Shown one piece after another: positions 1 through 11,630 of a stretch of 64,000 nucleotides of DNA (positions are counted from its first letter, which is position 1; each line of letters opens with the position of its first letter). The stretch comes from Burkholderiales bacterium RIFCSPLOWO2_12_FULL_61_40 (GTDB taxonomy: Bacteria > Pseudomonadota > Gammaproteobacteria > Burkholderiales > Burkholderiaceae_C). Location of the stretch: positions 1-64,000 of the forward strand of contig MESI01000009.1 of NCBI GenBank assembly GCA_001770935.1, written 5' to 3'. The position numbers were made by a program, and so were the translations under genes. The notes below the pieces were generated by a model. It saw only the letters and a list, made by a program, of their open reading frames with translations, was not told where the DNA came from and searched no databases.

Positions 1-1
1 C

Positions 2-3000
2 CCCGGCACGGCCACGCCGCAGCCGGTGCTCAGCATTGCGGAAGCCGCAGGCGGCGTCTCGGCAGCAGAAAACCTGGACGGCGTACAGGTGGAGGTGGCC
101 CTGCCGACAGGCAGCGCAGCCGGAGACACGGTCAAGATTGAAGTGACAGCACCGGACGGCAGCAAGCAAACGACCAATCACACCATCACGACGACGGAGA
201 TTGCGGCGGGCAAGGCAACGGTCACGGTACCGCCGCTGGCTGGAGACGGCGGCTACAGCATCAACGCAACGGTGGTCGACGTGGCGGGCAATATCAGCAC
301 ACCGAGCGGCCCGGTGAACTTCACCATCGACACCGCCGCCCCGGCCGCTCCGGTGATCGGCGGCGCAGCCGACGACGTTGGCGAAGTCAAGGGTGCCCTC
401 ACCAACGGCGCCAAGACCGACGACCAGACCCCGACCCTGACCGGCACCGGTGAAGCCGGCGCGACCATCCAGGTCTACGACGGCACGACGCTCTTGGGCA
501 GCACCACGGTCGCCGCCAACGGCACCTGGAGCTTCACCCCGGCCACCCCGCTGGGCGAAGGCGCACACAGCCTGACCACCACCGCCACCGACGCGGCGGG
601 CAACACCGGCGCGGCCTCGGCGCCGCTCAACCTCACCGTTGACCTGACGGCGCCGGTCAAACCGACGCTCGACAGCGTCAGCGACAACATCGGCGTCGTG
701 CAAGGCGCGCTCACCGACGGCGCCACCACCGACGACGCCACGCCGACCTTGAGTGGCACCGCCGAAGCCGGATCCACCGTCAAGGTCTACGACGGCACGA
801 CGCTGCTGGGCAGCACGCTGGCCGACGCCAGCGGCGCCTGGAGCTACACCCCGGCCACCCCGCTGCTGCTGGGCAACCACAGCCTGACGGCGGTCGCCGT
901 CGATGCGGCGGGCAACCCCAGCGCCGCGACCAGCGCCTTCACCTTCACCCTGATCGGCGACGGCGCCCCGGCGGTTCCGGCCATCACCAACGTCATTGAC
1001 GACATCGGCAGCGTCACCGGCAACGTCGCCAAGAGCACCGGCATCAGCAACGACGCCCAACCCGAAATCAAGGGCACCAGCGAAGCCGGTGCCACCATCC
1101 AGGTCTACGACTCCGGCGTGCTGCTGGGCAGCACGCTGGCCAACGCCAGCGGCCAATGGAGCTTCACCCCGGCGGCCAACCTGATCGATGGCACCCACAA
1201 CCTCACCGCCACCGCCACCAACGCGGCCGGCAACGTCAGCCCTGAAACCGGCATCTACGACTTCCGGATTGACACCGCTGCGGCCTCGGCCCCGAGCGGC
1301 GTCACGCTGACCGACGACGTCGGCCTGGTCACCGGAGTGCTCACCGGCGGCGCCATCACCGACGACGCCACGCCGACCCTCTCCGGCACGGCCGAAGCCG
1401 GATCGACCGTCAAGGTCTATGACAACGCGACCCTGATTGGCAGCACGGTGGCTGATGCCGCCGGCGCCTGGAGCGTCACCCCGACCACGGCGCTCACCGA
1501 CGGCGCGCACAACCTCAGCGCCACCCAGACCGACACGGCCGGCAACACCAGCGCGGCCAGCGCCGCCATCGCCTTCACGGTCGACACCAGCGCCGTCACC
1601 GCCCCGACCATCGGCGGCGTGACAGACAACATCGGTGCGATCCTGGGCGGCGTCGCCAAAGACGGCGTCACCGACGACACCCAGCCGACCATCAACGGCA
1701 CCGCCCCGGCGGGCACCACGGTCAAGGTCTACGACAACGGCGTCCTGCTGGGCAGCACCACGGCCAGCGCCAGCGGCACCTGGAGCCTGACCCCGGCGGC
1801 CGGTTTGGCCGACGGCGTGCACAACCTCACCGCCACCGCCACCAACGCCGCCGGCACGGTCAGCGCCCCGACGGCCGCCTTCGGCATCACGGTCGACACC
1901 GCCGCCCCGAACGCCCCGGTGGTCACCGCCGCCAGCGACGACGTTGGCGCGGTGCAAGGCTCGCTGACCAACGGCGCCAAGACCGACGACCAGACCCCGA
2001 CCCTGACCGGCACCGGTGAAGCCGGCGCGACCATCCAGGTCTACGACGGCACGACGCTCTTGGGCAGCACCACGGTCGCCGCCAACGGCACCTGGAGCTT
2101 CACCCCGGCCACCCCGCTGGGCGAAGGCGCACACAGCCTGACCACCACCGCCACCGACGCGGCGGGCAACACCGGCGCGGCCTCGGCGCCGCTCAACCTC
2201 ACCGTTGACCTGACGGCTTCGGTTGATATAAGAACCATCGCTGGTGAAAGCCAGTCGCCGCTCGCCACCGATGCGGATGCTTATGCCGCCGTCAGCGCGG
2301 CTGACCTGGCCGCCGGATTCACCGTCAGTGGCGTAAGCACCGATGTTGAAGCCGGTCGCACCGTCACGGTCAATGTGCTGGACAGCGGTAACGCGGTGGT
2401 CGGCACGGTGACGGGCGTTGTTGCCGCCGATGGCTCCTGGAGCGCCTCGGTGTCGGCCAACGCGAGCTGGATTACAGCCAACACGGTTTACAGCTTCAAG
2501 GCCAGTGTTTCCGACCTGGCAGGGAATGCAGCGATCGATACCGACCGACTGGGCGTGGTGCCGGTGCTCGACCTGGATGCCAACAACTCCAACAACACGG
2601 TCACCCTCTCACGGCAGGCCATCACCGGTCTGTTTAATACCGGCGAGAGCAATGCACGGACGGCGCTGGGGTCTGGAACCGCTGACGGCCACTACACGGA
2701 ACTGTCCGGGTCGTGGGGCAACCGCGTCGCCCAGGATCCCAATTGGGTGGCTGCTGATGTGGACTCGGCCTGGATCGGTACTGCCAGTGCCTCCGGCGCG
2801 GTCGGCACGGCGACGTTCAGAACGACATTTACCATGCAGGCGGGCGCCGACCCCAAGACGGCGGTAATCAACATGGATGTCGGGGCCGACAACTGGCTGC
2901 TTGATATCAAGGTCAATGGCGTTTCCACCGGGCTGCATGGCATCAATGCCAACGAGTTCACCCAATTGCGGCATTACGTTCTCGATGCTGGCAATGCCCA

Positions 3001-6000
3001 GTTCCAGAGCGGCGCCAATACCATCGAGTTTGTGGTCAAGAACGATGGCGGGCCGGCCGGACTCCGGGTCGACAACATCACCGGCAACGTGATCGTGGCG
3101 ACGCCGGGAACCGACAGCGTCGACCACCAGGCCGATTACGCGGTGGCCTACTCCCAAGGGACGCCGGTTGCCATTTCCGATACCGACATCCGCATCACCG
3201 ATGCCGACAGTACGCAACTGCAAGGCGCCACCATCACGCTGACCAACGCCTACGCCGGGGATGTCCTCTCGGTCGGCGGTTTGGCGGGGGGAATCACCGC
3301 CGTGGTGAGCGGCGGCGGCACCGTCGTCACCCTGTCCGGCGCGGCGTCGCTGGCCGACTATCAATCGGCCATCCACGCCGTCACTTTCAGCAATACCTCG
3401 ACATCCCAATTCTTCTCCGCCGACCGCTACATCGATGTGGTGGTCAGTGACGGAAAACTCACCAGTAACATCGGTGAGACTACGGTGCATATGATTCCTG
3501 GCACGATTGTCGATTCACTGGACAGCGACAAGGATGGCGTCGCCAATCGCACCGATGTGGACGACGACAACGACGGCATCCTTGATATCAACGAGATCAA
3601 CGCCGCTGCGCCTGCCGGCTGGATGACACTGGTCGGTGGCGTGACGACTACGGCCAATTCCATCAGCTACAGCGGCACCGGCGGCTGGGGGACGGCTGAG
3701 GCTACGGCACAACCCATGTCCGTCCTCGGCCTGAAGGACAACTACACGCTGAGCTGGACAGTCGACCGCAACAACGGCATCGCCATGGTCGGCCTGGGCA
3801 AGAGCGAAGGTAGCGCGAACTATACCGACATCGACTATGCCATCTACACGGCGGGCAACGGTTCCTTGCAGGTTTATGAAAACGGTACTTACCGGGGCAG
3901 CTTCGGCACCTACGCGCCGGGCGACACGTTCTCGGTGACGGCCAACAACGGCGTCATCAGCTACCAGCATAACGGGGTGACTTTCTACACCTCGACGGTG
4001 ACCTATGCCGCCGGGACAACCGACTTCTATCTCGACTCCGCCTTCTATTCCAGCACAGTCAATATCCAGAATATCGCCATCAAGCCGACCACCCTGAGCG
4101 GTTTGACCGAAACCTGGGCGTTCGACCGCGACACCGACCGCGACGGCATCGTCGACCGGCTCGATGTCGATAGCGACAACGACGGCATTACCGACAACGT
4201 CGAAGCGCAAGCGACGGCAGGTTACGCTGCGCCTTCGTTGACCGTCAATGCCCAGGGACAGAACAACGCCTATTTGGGAGCGAACGGTCTGACGCCGCTG
4301 GATACCGACAAGGACGGCGTTGCCGACGTGCTCGATACCGATTCGGACAACGACTACCTCAAGGACGTGGCCGAACGCGGCGACGGGGCGCCGACCTCGG
4401 TGACTTCGACCGCCGATGCCGACCATGACGGCCTGCTCGACATCTTCGAGAAAGGCTCGACCAACGACGGCTACACCACTGCCGACCACAACCGCACGGC
4501 GGCGAGCATCGACCTCGCCAAGGATCCGGCGCTGGCGGCGGACGGCTCCAACGCCGTGCCGCTCGAACGCGATGTGAACTTCCGCGACCACGCCGATACC
4601 GACAGCGATGGCCTGCACAACCTCAACGACATCGACGACGACAATGATGGCATCGCCGATGTGCGGGAAGTTGGCGCAGCCACCTTGAACTGGAACCTCC
4701 AGGCTGGCGCCACGGCCAGCGGTTCGACCATCAGCAAGGACATCACTCCGGCCGGCTGGGGGAGCGGCCAGGTGAATTCGGAGAAATTCTCGGCTCTGGG
4801 CGTAAAGGACAACTTCACCCTGAGCTGGAAGGTAACCACCACCGTCGATCACAGCATGGTCGGCCTGGGCAAGGTGGAAAGCTCCGGCGACTTCACAGAC
4901 ATCGACTACGCGGTGTACATGGCCCTCGGTTCGCTGCAGGTTTATGAGAACGGCGCCTATCGCGGCACGTTTGGCAGCTATGTGGCGGGCGACGTGCTCT
5001 CGGTGACGGCGACCAACGGGGTCATCACCTACCAGAAGAACGGTGCCACCTTCTATACCTCCACCGTGGGCTACACGGCGGGGAGCACCGATTTCTACAT
5101 GGATACGTCGTTTACCGGCTACGCCACCCAACTCACCGAGGTCAGCCTCAAGCTCAACAGTACCGGCAGCACGACCGACTACACGCGCTTTGACCGCGAT
5201 ACCGACAGCGACGGCATCGTCGACCGGCTCGATGTCGATAGCGACAACGACGGTATTACCGACAATATCGAGGCGCAGCGCACCGCCGATTTCACCCAGC
5301 GTTCGCTGGGCGATGCCGACAGCAACGGACTGGACGACGCCTACCAGGCGACGCGCCATGCCGGCATGCTCAAATCGATGGGCGCGGTGGCCGGGTATTC
5401 GTTCGACGTGGATACCGCCGGGCCGATTGATTCCGACTTCGCGGGCGGCAATGCGCTCAGCCTGAGCAGCTTTGCCACGGTGCAGGCCGGACAGGGCCGG
5501 GATGGCTCGAATGGCCTGGTGTTCACCCAGAACGCCACCGGCTCGACGCCGCAGGCGAGCGTGGGAACCATTTCCGGGGTGAGCGCCAGCACCGGCTTTA
5601 CCTTTGACGCCTGGGCGCGCTGGGATGCCGTGGCGACCAGCGGTCAAGGTTACGAACGTATCTTCGACTTCGGTGGCGGTACTACAAACAACAATCTGAT
5701 TCTGCACCGGGTTGGCATTACCAATAATCTTGCAATCACTGTATACAGTGGTTCGACAAACATCGGTCAAGTCATCACCTTGTCCAACTTCCTCTCCGGA
5801 CAAGTGGGCACCAACGCCTGGCACCACTACGCGGTAACGCTTGATGGCCCGACCAAGGTGCTGTCGCTGTACATTGACGGCGTAGTGAGGGGGCAGACCA
5901 CCCTGTCGTCCCTGCCGGATTTCTCGACCTGGACCAAAAACTACATCGGCACCTCGAACTGGGCGGTGGATCAGCAATTCCGTGGGGCGATGGACGGGGT

Positions 6001-8722
6001 CGGCGTGTTCAACACCGACCTCAGCGCCGATCAGGTGAAGGCGCTGTACCAGAACGGGCTGGCGGCAGTGGATACCGATGGCGACGGCAGAACCGACGTG
6101 CTCGATACCGATTCGGACAACGACGGCACGCTGGATGTGGCCGAGCGCGGCGACGGTGCGCCGACTTCGGCGACCTCGACTGCCGATGCCGACCATGACG
6201 GCCTGCTCGACATCTTCGAGAAGGGGACGGTCAGCGACGGCTACACCACCGCCGACAACAACCGCACGGCAACGAGCATTGACCTGGCCAAGGATGCGAC
6301 GCTCAATGCCGACGGCTCCAACGCCGTGCCGCTCGAACGCGATGTCAATTTCCGCGACTACACCGATACCGACCGGGATGGCGTGAGCAACCTGAGCGAC
6401 GTGGATGACGACAACGACGGCATCCTCGACGTGATGGAGATCAACGCAGCGGCACCAGCCGGTTGGACGGCAACAACCGGAGTCACCACCACCGCCAACT
6501 CGATCAGCTACACCGGCACCGGTGGCTGGGGAACGGCGCAGGCCACCGCCCAGCCGATGTCGGCGCTCGGCTTGAAGGATAACTTCGCCCTGGGCTGGAC
6601 GGTGGACCGCGCCACCGGCTATGCCATGGTCGGTCTGGGCAAGGTCGAAAGCAATGCCAGTTATACCGATATCGACTACGCGATTTATATGAATAACGGC
6701 ACCCTGGCGGTGTACGAGAACGGCACCCACCGCGGCAATTTCGGCACCTATGCGACGGGCGACATCTTCTCGGTGACGGCCAATAACGGCGTGGTGACCT
6801 ACCAGCATAACGGTGTCACTTTCTATACCTCGACAGTGGCCTACACGGCGGGGAATACCGATTTCTACCTGGATTCGGCGTTCACCAACAGTTCGGTCAA
6901 TATCCAGAACATCGGCATCACGCCGACCAGCCTGACTGGCCTGTACGATACCGCGCTGTTCGACCGCGATACCGACAGCGATGGCATTGTTGACCGGCTG
7001 GATGTGGATAGCGACAACGACGGTATTACCGACAATGTCGAGGCGCAGGCCACCAAGGGATTTGCCGCCCCCGTCGGCAGCGTCAATGCCCAGGGGTTGG
7101 ATACCGCCTATGCCGGGACGAATGGTTTGAAGCCGGTCGACACCGACGGCGACGGCAAGGCCGATGTCATCGATACCAATTCGGACAACGACGGCACGCT
7201 CGATATCGCCGAGCGCGGCGACGGCGCACCGACCTCGGTGACGTCGACTACCGACACCGACCGCGATGGCTTGCTCGACATCTTCGAGAAGGGGACGGTC
7301 AGCGACGGTTATACCGCCGCCGACCACAACCGCACGGCAACGAGCATCGATCTGGCCAAGGATGCAACGCTGGCCGCCGACGGTTCCAACGCCGTGCCGC
7401 TCAGCGTGGATGCCGATTTCCGCGACCGGGTGGGGACGACGCTCACCACCTCGACTTCGGTGCTCGGCAATTCCGGCCTGCGCGGCGAGTATTACGGCTA
7501 CAACGAAGGCAGCGTCATCCAGACGGCGGATACCTCGGTGGGCAACCTTGACAACCTGGCCGAGGTGTCGTCGGTCATCAACGCCCGCCAGGGCAGCACG
7601 GTCACCGGGACGGCGAATGCCGCCAGCAACAGCGCTGCCGATGCGACCTGGGTGTCGACCAACCTGGTCGGCAACTATGTGGGCGGCTCCTCGCTGGGTC
7701 AGAACCCGAACGTCATTCCGGGGTCGGCGATTCCGTCGGGCAACCTTTATACCTTCATCAATGCCGCCGACCGTGGCACGCTGAAGGCGACCAGTTCGTT
7801 CGGACCAACCTCCGACGGCATCGTCCGCTGGGTGGGTGCCGCGTACTTCGCGGCGGGGAATTACGATTTCCAGGCGCGTTCCGATGACGGCTTTACCCTC
7901 CGGATCGATGGCAAGGATGTGCTCACCCGCAACCTGGTTCAGGGCCCGACGACCAGCGCGGTGACCGGGGTTGCGCTCGGCGAGGGCTTGCATACGGTGG
8001 AAATCCTGTACTGGGATCAGGGCGGCGAGTCGGTCTTCCAGGCCTGGTACCGGCCGACCGGGTCGGCAACTTACCTGACGATGAGCACCGACAACCTGGC
8101 GCTCTACCAGCCGAGCGAGACGCCGACGCTGACCGAATTGCAGGACATCATCGAAAATCCGTCAGTCAATGGCCAGTACCTGCTGCGCACCGGGCAGGAG
8201 TTCACCGGAACTACCGACGCCGATAATGTCCGGGGCAGCGCCGGGCGGGACGTGCTGCACGGTGGTGGCGGCAACGACTATCTGGACGGCGGCGCGGGTG
8301 CCGACCGCCTCGACGGCGGCGCCGGGAACGATGTCCTCGTTGGCGGACTGGGGGCCGACACCTTCAGCTGGACTCTGGCTGACAAGGGCGCGGTCGGCAC
8401 GCCCGCCAGCGACCGCATCACCGATTTCAATACGGCCAGTTATAACTCGGGGGGAGACCGCCTGGATTTGCACGATCTGCTGCAAGGCGAAAATCACACG
8501 ACCGGCGTGGGCAATCTCGGCAACTATCTACACTTTGAGCATTCAGGCAGCGATACCGTGGTTCAGATCAGTAGCGGCGGCGGCTTCTCGTCGGGTTACA
8601 GCGCGACGAAGGTGGATCAGAGCATTGTCCTGGCAGGGGTCGATTTGACGAGTGGTGGCGCGCTTGCCGATGCGGCGATCATTCAGGATCTGCTCAACAA
8701 GGGGAAACTGGTGACCGATTGA
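2..8722 (+). CDS. Giant type I-secreted surface adhesin, LapA/BapA-like (5' partial)
   Basis: Large repetitive surface protein, probably anchoring the cell to surfaces and biofilm. The frame is open to the window edge, so the GTG at 26 is internal and the N-terminal retention module is not visible. Order of parts by base position: six Bap-type Ig-like modules of about 100 residues to about 2217; a galactose-binding-like region (about 2590-3100); a cadherin/VCBS-like stretch to about 3480; thrombospondin type-3 calcium repeats rich in DSDNDG, alternating with three copies of a beta-rich module (about 3620-4090, 4680-5150, 6440-6910); a LamG-like domain (about 5390-6060); a PA14-like domain (about 7465-8110); RTX nonapeptides of GGxGND type (about 8245-8350); and a C-terminal type I secretion signal. 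There are almost no cysteines, as usual for such adhesins. Neighbouring lapD, lapG and lapE-like genes fit a LapA role. Confidence 0.9.
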   Translation, partial: PGTATPQPVLSIAEAAGGVSAAENLDGVQVEVALPTGSAAGDTVKIEVTAPDGSKQTTNHTITTTEIAAGKATVTVPPLAGDGGYSINATVVDVAGNISTPSGPVNFTIDTAAPAAPVIGGAADDVGEVKGALTNGAKTDDQTPTLTGTGEAGATIQVYDGTTLLGSTTVAANGTWSFTPATPLGEGAHSLTTTATDAAGNTGAASAPLNLTVDLTAPVKPTLDSVSDNIGVVQGALTDGATTDDATPTLSGTAEAGSTVKVYDGTTLLGSTLADASGAWSYTPATPLLLGNHSLTAVAVDAAGNPSAATSAFTFTLIGDGAPAVPAITNVIDDIGSVTGNVAKSTGISNDAQPEIKGTSEAGATIQVYDSGVLLGSTLANASGQWSFTPAANLIDGTHNLTATATNAAGNVSPETGIYDFRIDTAAASAPSGVTLTDDVGLVTGVLTGGAITDDATPTLSGTAEAGSTVKVYDNATLIGSTVADAAGAWSVTPTTALTDGAHNLSATQTDTAGNTSAASAAIAFTVDTSAVTAPTIGGVTDNIGAILGGVAKDGVTDDTQPTINGTAPAGTTVKVYDNGVLLGSTTASASGTWSLTPAAGLADGVHNLTATATNAAGTVSAPTAAFGITVDTAAPNAPVVTAASDDVGAVQGSLTNGAKTDDQTPTLTGTGEAGATIQVYDGTTLLGSTTVAANGTWSFTPATPLGEGAHSLTTTATDAAGNTGAASAPLNLTVDLTASVDIRTIAGESQSPLATDADAYAAVSAADLAAGFTVSGVSTDVEAGRTVTVNVLDSGNAVVGTVTGVVAADGSWSASVSANASWITANTVYSFKASVSDLAGNAAIDTDRLGVVPVLDLDANNSNNTVTLSRQAITGLFNTGESNARTALGSGTADGHYTELSGSWGNRVAQDPNWVAADVDSAWIGTASASGAVGTATFRTTFTMQAGADPKTAVINMDVGADNWLLDIKVNGVSTGLHGINANEFTQLRHYVLDAGNAQFQSGANTIEFVVKNDGGPAGLRVDNITGNVIVATPGTDSVDHQADYAVAYSQGTPVAISDTDIRITDADSTQLQGATITLTNAYAGDVLSVGGLAGGITAVVSGGGTVVTLSGAASLADYQSAIHAVTFSNTSTSQFFSADRYIDVVVSDGKLTSNIGETTVHMIPGTIVDSLDSDKDGVANRTDVDDDNDGILDINEINAAAPAGWMTLVGGVTTTANSISYSGTGGWGTAEATAQPMSVLGLKDNYTLSWTVDRNNGIAMVGLGKSEGSANYTDIDYAIYTAGNGSLQVYENGTYRGSFGTYAPGDTFSVTANNGVISYQHNGVTFYTSTVTYAAGTTDFYLDSAFYSSTVNIQNIAIKPTTLSGLTETWAFDRDTDRDGIVDRLDVDSDNDGITDNVEAQATAGYAAPSLTVNAQGQNNAYLGANGLTPLDTDKDGVADVLDTDSDNDYLKDVAERGDGAPTSVTSTADADHDGLLDIFEKGSTNDGYTTADHNRTAASIDLAKDPALAADGSNAVPLERDVNFRDHADTDSDGLHNLNDIDDDNDGIADVREVGAATLNWNLQAGATASGSTISKDITPAGWGSGQVNSEKFSALGVKDNFTLSWKVTTTVDHSMVGLGKVESSGDFTDIDYAVYMALGSLQVYENGAYRGTFGSYVAGDVLSVTATNGVITYQKNGATFYTSTVGYTAGSTDFYMDTSFTGYATQLTEVSLKLNSTGSTTDYTRFDRDTDSDGIVDRLDVDSDNDGITDNIEAQRTADFTQRSLGDADSNGLDDAYQATRHAGMLKSMGAVAGYSFDVDTAGPIDSDFAGGNALSLSSFATVQAGQGRDGSNGLVFTQNATGSTPQASVGTISGVSASTGFTFDAWARWDAVATSGQGYERIFDFGGGTTNNNLILHRVGITNNLAITVYSGSTNIGQVITLSNFLSGQVGTNAWHHYAVTLDGPTKVLSLYIDGVVRGQTTLSSLPDFSTWTKNYIGTSNWAVDQQFRGAMDGVGVFNTDLSADQVKALYQNGLAAVDTDGDGRTDVLDTDSDNDGTLDVAERGDGAPTSATSTADADHDGLLDIFEKGTVSDGYTTADNNRTATSIDLAKDATLNADGSNAVPLERDVNFRDYTDTDRDGVSNLSDVDDDNDGILDVMEINAAAPAGWTATTGVTTTANSISYTGTGGWGTAQATAQPMSALGLKDNFALGWTVDRATGYAMVGLGKVESNASYTDIDYAIYMNNGTLAVYENGTHRGNFGTYATGDIFSVTANNGVVTYQHNGVTFYTSTVAYTAGNTDFYLDSAFTNSSVNIQNIGITPTSLTGLYDTALFDRDTDSDGIVDRLDVDSDNDGITDNVEAQATKGFAAPVGSVNAQGLDTAYAGTNGLKPVDTDGDGKADVIDTNSDNDGTLDIAERGDGAPTSVTSTTDTDRDGLLDIFEKGTVSDGYTAADHNRTATSIDLAKDATLAADGSNAVPLSVDADFRDRVGTTLTTSTSVLGNSGLRGEYYGYNEGSVIQTADTSVGNLDNLAEVSSVINARQGSTVTGTANAASNSAADATWVSTNLVGNYVGGSSLGQNPNVIPGSAIPSGNLYTFINAADRGTLKATSSFGPTSDGIVRWVGAAYFAAGNYDFQARSDDGFTLRIDGKDVLTRNLVQGPTTSAVTGVALGEGLHTVEILYWDQGGESVFQAWYRPTGSATYLTMSTDNLALYQPSETPTLTELQDIIENPSVNGQYLLRTGQEFTGTTDADNVRGSAGRDVLHGGGGNDYLDGGAGADRLDGGAGNDVLVGGLGADTFSWTLADKGAVGTPASDRITDFNTASYNSGGDRLDLHDLLQGENHTTGVGNLGNYLHFEHSGSDTVVQISSGGGFSSGYSATKVDQSIVLAGVDLTSGGALADAAIIQDLLNKGKLVTD
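401..651 (+). repeat. Adhesin repeat block, copy 1 of an identical 251-bp pair
   Basis: Base-by-base reading shows this block to be identical to 1967-2217 (offset 1566 bp). It covers most of one Ig-like module. The four modules between are clearly diverged from it, so a recent duplication or gene conversion is likely. Confidence 0.9.
1967..2217 (+). repeat. Adhesin repeat block, copy 2 of an identical 251-bp pair
   Basis: Second copy of the block at 401-651. Directly after it the sequence leaves the Ig-module family, so this copy sits at the edge of the repeat array. Confidence 0.9.
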
Positions 8723-8778
8723 TCGCCCCGGCCAGGGGGAGCTTCATTTCCAGCGCGCTCTCTGGCCCGGTCGTCCGA

Positions 8779-10704
8779 TCAAGAATCCACTGGCGCTTCA
8801 ATCGCAGGTCCAGTGGCGCCGTCGAAGCCCAGCGCACGCAAGGCTTCGAACTCAGCATCGCTGGTCACGCCCTCGGCCAAAACTTGCAAACCGATGTTGT
8901 GGGCAATGCCAGTCAATCCCTTGAGGAAGGCGGCATTGCCAACATGGCTGTCGATGCCCCGGATGAAACTGGCATCGACCTTGAGATAGTCCAGTCCCAA
9001 TTCATGCAGCAAGCCGATCTGGCTGAACTGGTGGCCAAAATGCTCCAACCCCACGCGGCAGCCCAGCCGTTTGAGTTTATGGCACAGCGGCTTGAACTGC
9101 TCCAGGTGGGCCAGCACACCGTTTTCTGTCATCTCCAGCCACAGTCGTTTGCTTGCCGGTGCGTGCTCAGCGAGTAGCGCCAGCAAACGCTCAACAAACC
9201 GGGAATCTTCCAGTGAACTGGCCGACAAATTGATGGCCAGGCCATTCAATGCAGGCTGGCGCGCGAGTTCCTGCAAGCCGAGCGAGACGGCCGCCAGATC
9301 CAACGCGGGGGTCAGGCGCAGCCGTTCGGCGAAGGGCCAAAAACGCCCGGCGGCCAGCCATTCACCGTTTTCGTCGGCCATCAGGCGCAATGGGCACTCG
9401 CGGTGCGACAGCCGCCCCGACAACTCCACCACCGGGAAGGAAATCAGACGCAGCCACCGTTTGTCCAGCGCGCGCTGGATCATGCTGGCCCATTGGCTTG
9501 CGCTACGCGGCATGTCGCCTAACCCGGTCATGGCAGCTTCGCGCACAGCATCGGTTCCGTCCAACTCGGCTTGCGCCAGCGCCGCATCCACGCTGGCAAG
9601 CAACTCAGCCAGCGACACACCCGAATGAAAGCGGCCATGCGCCATGGAGGCTGTGGGTACCCCTTCGAAGTAGGGCGCCAACGTCGGCACCAGAACGTGC
9701 ATCAAGTCCTGGCAGCAACTCGCACCGTCTACTTGCGCCCCCAGCAACAACGCAAAGTCGCTGCCGTTGAGCCGCGCAACCGATCCAGCCCCCCAGCGCT
9801 GCGCGCACTGCTGCAGCGTGTCAGCGCCACGCTGCAGACACTGATCGGCATCAGCGCGGCCCCTGCGCCGGTTCAGACCGCTCAGGTCACACAAACGCAC
9901 CAGCACCAATGTGCCACCGGCGGCGTCTTCAGCCACCAGCGTCTGACCCAGCTGGGCCATAAAGTAGCTGCGATTGGCCAGGCCGGTGAGAGCATCAAAG
10001 TTGGCCTCGCGACGCACAGCCTCCAGACGCACGGCTTCGTCGTCAAACATGGCTTTGAGCCGCGCCACCATGGTGTTCATGGCTATGGCCAGTTGTCGCA
10101 ACTCAGGCACAGACGGAAGTTCTATTGCCACAAACCGTCTCTGCGTGATGGCTTGGGCTTGCTCGATCACGGCATTCAGCGGACCGCGCAAACGCCACAA
10201 AACCAGGGATCCCAGATAACCGCCGACCAAACCGGCAAGCGCCAATGCCAACACCATCTCGTACGCACTCTTCCACAGCGCACCGTAGGCAAACCGGCTG
10301 TGACTGACCAGGGTGACCGCGCCAAATTGCTTCCAGCCACTGCTGATCTGCGCCACGCCTGGAAGGGCGTGGACTGGCAATGCATCTACAAACCAGGCTG
10401 GCGCGTCCAGATCCCCAGCGGGGGCAATACGCTCAGCAATCAGCCCCCCCATGGGATCGGTGATTCGGATCAGTTCGTAATGCCCGCTGTCAAACAACGA
10501 GGCGACCACCAGATCTGCCATCACCGCGTCCGGGTTGCCTTGGCTCAACGACAAGGCCAAAGCCGTGGCGTTGTCGGTGTTCTTGATGGAAAGTTGAGAC
10601 TCCAGATATGCGCGCGCACTGAACAAGGACGCCAGCAGACTGCCCCCCAAGGCGAGCAAGGTGCTGATAACGATAGCAAGCCAAAGCTGGCGATACAGGG
10701 ACAT
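8779..10704 (-). CDS. lapD: LapD-like c-di-GMP receptor (degenerate GGDEF-EAL membrane protein)
   Basis: Inner-membrane receptor that, in the LapADG system, holds LapG away from the adhesin when c-di-GMP is bound. 641 residues: an N-terminal membrane helix (about 6-28), a periplasmic LapD_MoxY-type domain, a second helix (about 147-170), HAMP, then GGDEF and EAL domains. Both enzymatic motifs are degenerate: LNGSDF stands where GGDEF should be, and ECPLRL where EAL is expected, which fits a receptor rather than an enzyme. The start at 10704 was chosen because GAGGAG lies just upstream and the protein then begins MSLYRQLW like known LapD; a further ATG lies 7 codons upstream. It follows lapG by 24 bp (one operon) and converges on the adhesin gene. 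Confidence 0.9.
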   Translation of the reverse strand: MSLYRQLWLAIVISTLLALGGSLLASLFSARAYLESQLSIKNTDNATALALSLSQGNPDAVMADLVVASLFDSGHYELIRITDPMGGLIAERIAPAGDLDAPAWFVDALPVHALPGVAQISSGWKQFGAVTLVSHSRFAYGALWKSAYEMVLALALAGLVGGYLGSLVLWRLRGPLNAVIEQAQAITQRRFVAIELPSVPELRQLAIAMNTMVARLKAMFDDEAVRLEAVRREANFDALTGLANRSYFMAQLGQTLVAEDAAGGTLVLVRLCDLSGLNRRRGRADADQCLQRGADTLQQCAQRWGAGSVARLNGSDFALLLGAQVDGASCCQDLMHVLVPTLAPYFEGVPTASMAHGRFHSGVSLAELLASVDAALAQAELDGTDAVREAAMTGLGDMPRSASQWASMIQRALDKRWLRLISFPVVELSGRLSHRECPLRLMADENGEWLAAGRFWPFAERLRLTPALDLAAVSLGLQELARQPALNGLAINLSASSLEDSRFVERLLALLAEHAPASKRLWLEMTENGVLAHLEQFKPLCHKLKRLGCRVGLEHFGHQFSQIGLLHELGLDYLKVDASFIRGIDSHVGNAAFLKGLTGIAHNIGLQVLAEGVTSDAEFEALRALGFDGATGPAIEAPVDS

Positions 10705-10728
10705 TCTTCTCTCCTCAATTCTCAAAAT

Positions 10729-11415
10729 CTATTGAAAGCCTTCGGCACGCACCCGCTTGAGCAAGTCTTCCCACCGGGACAGGCGTCCAGACCCGACTGC
10801 GGGTGCCAACTCTTTACCGGAAGTACCCGCAAAAATCCCCTGGCTGTTGAAGCTGAACACGGGGGACAAGTCCGGACGCCGCGAAGCCAAACGGACATCG
10901 CTGATCAAGTTGTCCAGCACCAAGGGTTCCTCATCGGGGCGCGCATAGTACGCCAGTACCATGTGCGCCTGGGTGGGGGCGCCTGCAGAAGAACCCGTGC
11001 GGGCATACACATAGGTCAGGCGCAGTTTTTCGGGGGTGACACCGACCATTTGCAAGGTGTAGTACTTGGCAATGACAAAGTCTTCACAGTCCCCGGTGCC
11101 ACGTCCCAGGGTTTCCAGAGGTGTCGCCCAGTAGTCGCTCTGCCCCCATACCGCCGCATCGTCTCCGAAAACAATGGTGCGATTGAAAAATTCATTCACT
11201 TTCTTCAATCGCTCCAAATCACTGCCGACCGCCCCGGACACCACGAAGTCGCGCCACGCATTGAATCTGGACATGCCAACAGCGCCCCAACGGGGGGTGA
11301 ACGATGCCAGCAGCTGGTCAAAATTGATGGCGGAATGAACACTCAAAACAACCCACATGGACAAGCACAAAAGCCTGACCGCAGATCGTCCAAAGTAGCG
11401 TCGGATTGCCTGCAT
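10729..11415 (-). CDS. lapG: LapG-like periplasmic cysteine protease
   Basis: Bacterial transglutaminase-like cysteine protease (BTLCP family) that clips the N-terminal retention module of LapA-type adhesins to release them. 228 residues with an N-terminal hydrophobic export segment. The catalytic triad is visible: Cys in GDCEDF, His in QAHMVLAYY and Asp in LVLDNL. It is the promoter-proximal gene of a lapG-lapD operon. The 215-bp gap to the divergent lapE-like gene must hold both promoters, but I could not fix convincing -35/-10 boxes. The usual target, a di-alanine site near the adhesin N terminus, lies outside the window. Confidence 0.92.
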   Translation of the reverse strand: MQAIRRYFGRSAVRLLCLSMWVVLSVHSAINFDQLLASFTPRWGAVGMSRFNAWRDFVVSGAVGSDLERLKKVNEFFNRTIVFGDDAAVWGQSDYWATPLETLGRGTGDCEDFVIAKYYTLQMVGVTPEKLRLTYVYARTGSSAGAPTQAHMVLAYYARPDEEPLVLDNLISDVRLASRRPDLSPVFSFNSQGIFAGTSGKELAPAVGSGRLSRWEDLLKRVRAEGFQ

Positions 11416-11630
11416 GCAATGATCGCCTTAGAACGCAACTCCGTCGCAGGAAAAACGCGAACGCTTCAATTGAAATCCTTATATCCGGGAATTTGTCACA
11501 CAAAACGCCATTGAACGAACTTCGGAAAAACTAGAATGCCCAAGTCAGAGCTCCTTAGCCGCAAGGATAGCCGCAACCGCGGTGACCGGAGCACATTTGG
11601 AATATCTAGTGTCAAAGGCACCTACAGAAC

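Noticed and set aside
3515..7993. A 1492-codon open frame on the minus strand inside the adhesin gene
   Set aside because: It mirrors the codon periodicity of the plus-strand gene, whose calcium-repeat and domain motifs are unmistakable. The minus-strand protein is rich in His, Arg and Gly with no recognisable domain.
8723..8778. Terminator between the adhesin and lapD
   Set aside because: CCGGCCAG and CTGGCCCGG partly pair but with interruptions and no T-run. Too weak to call.
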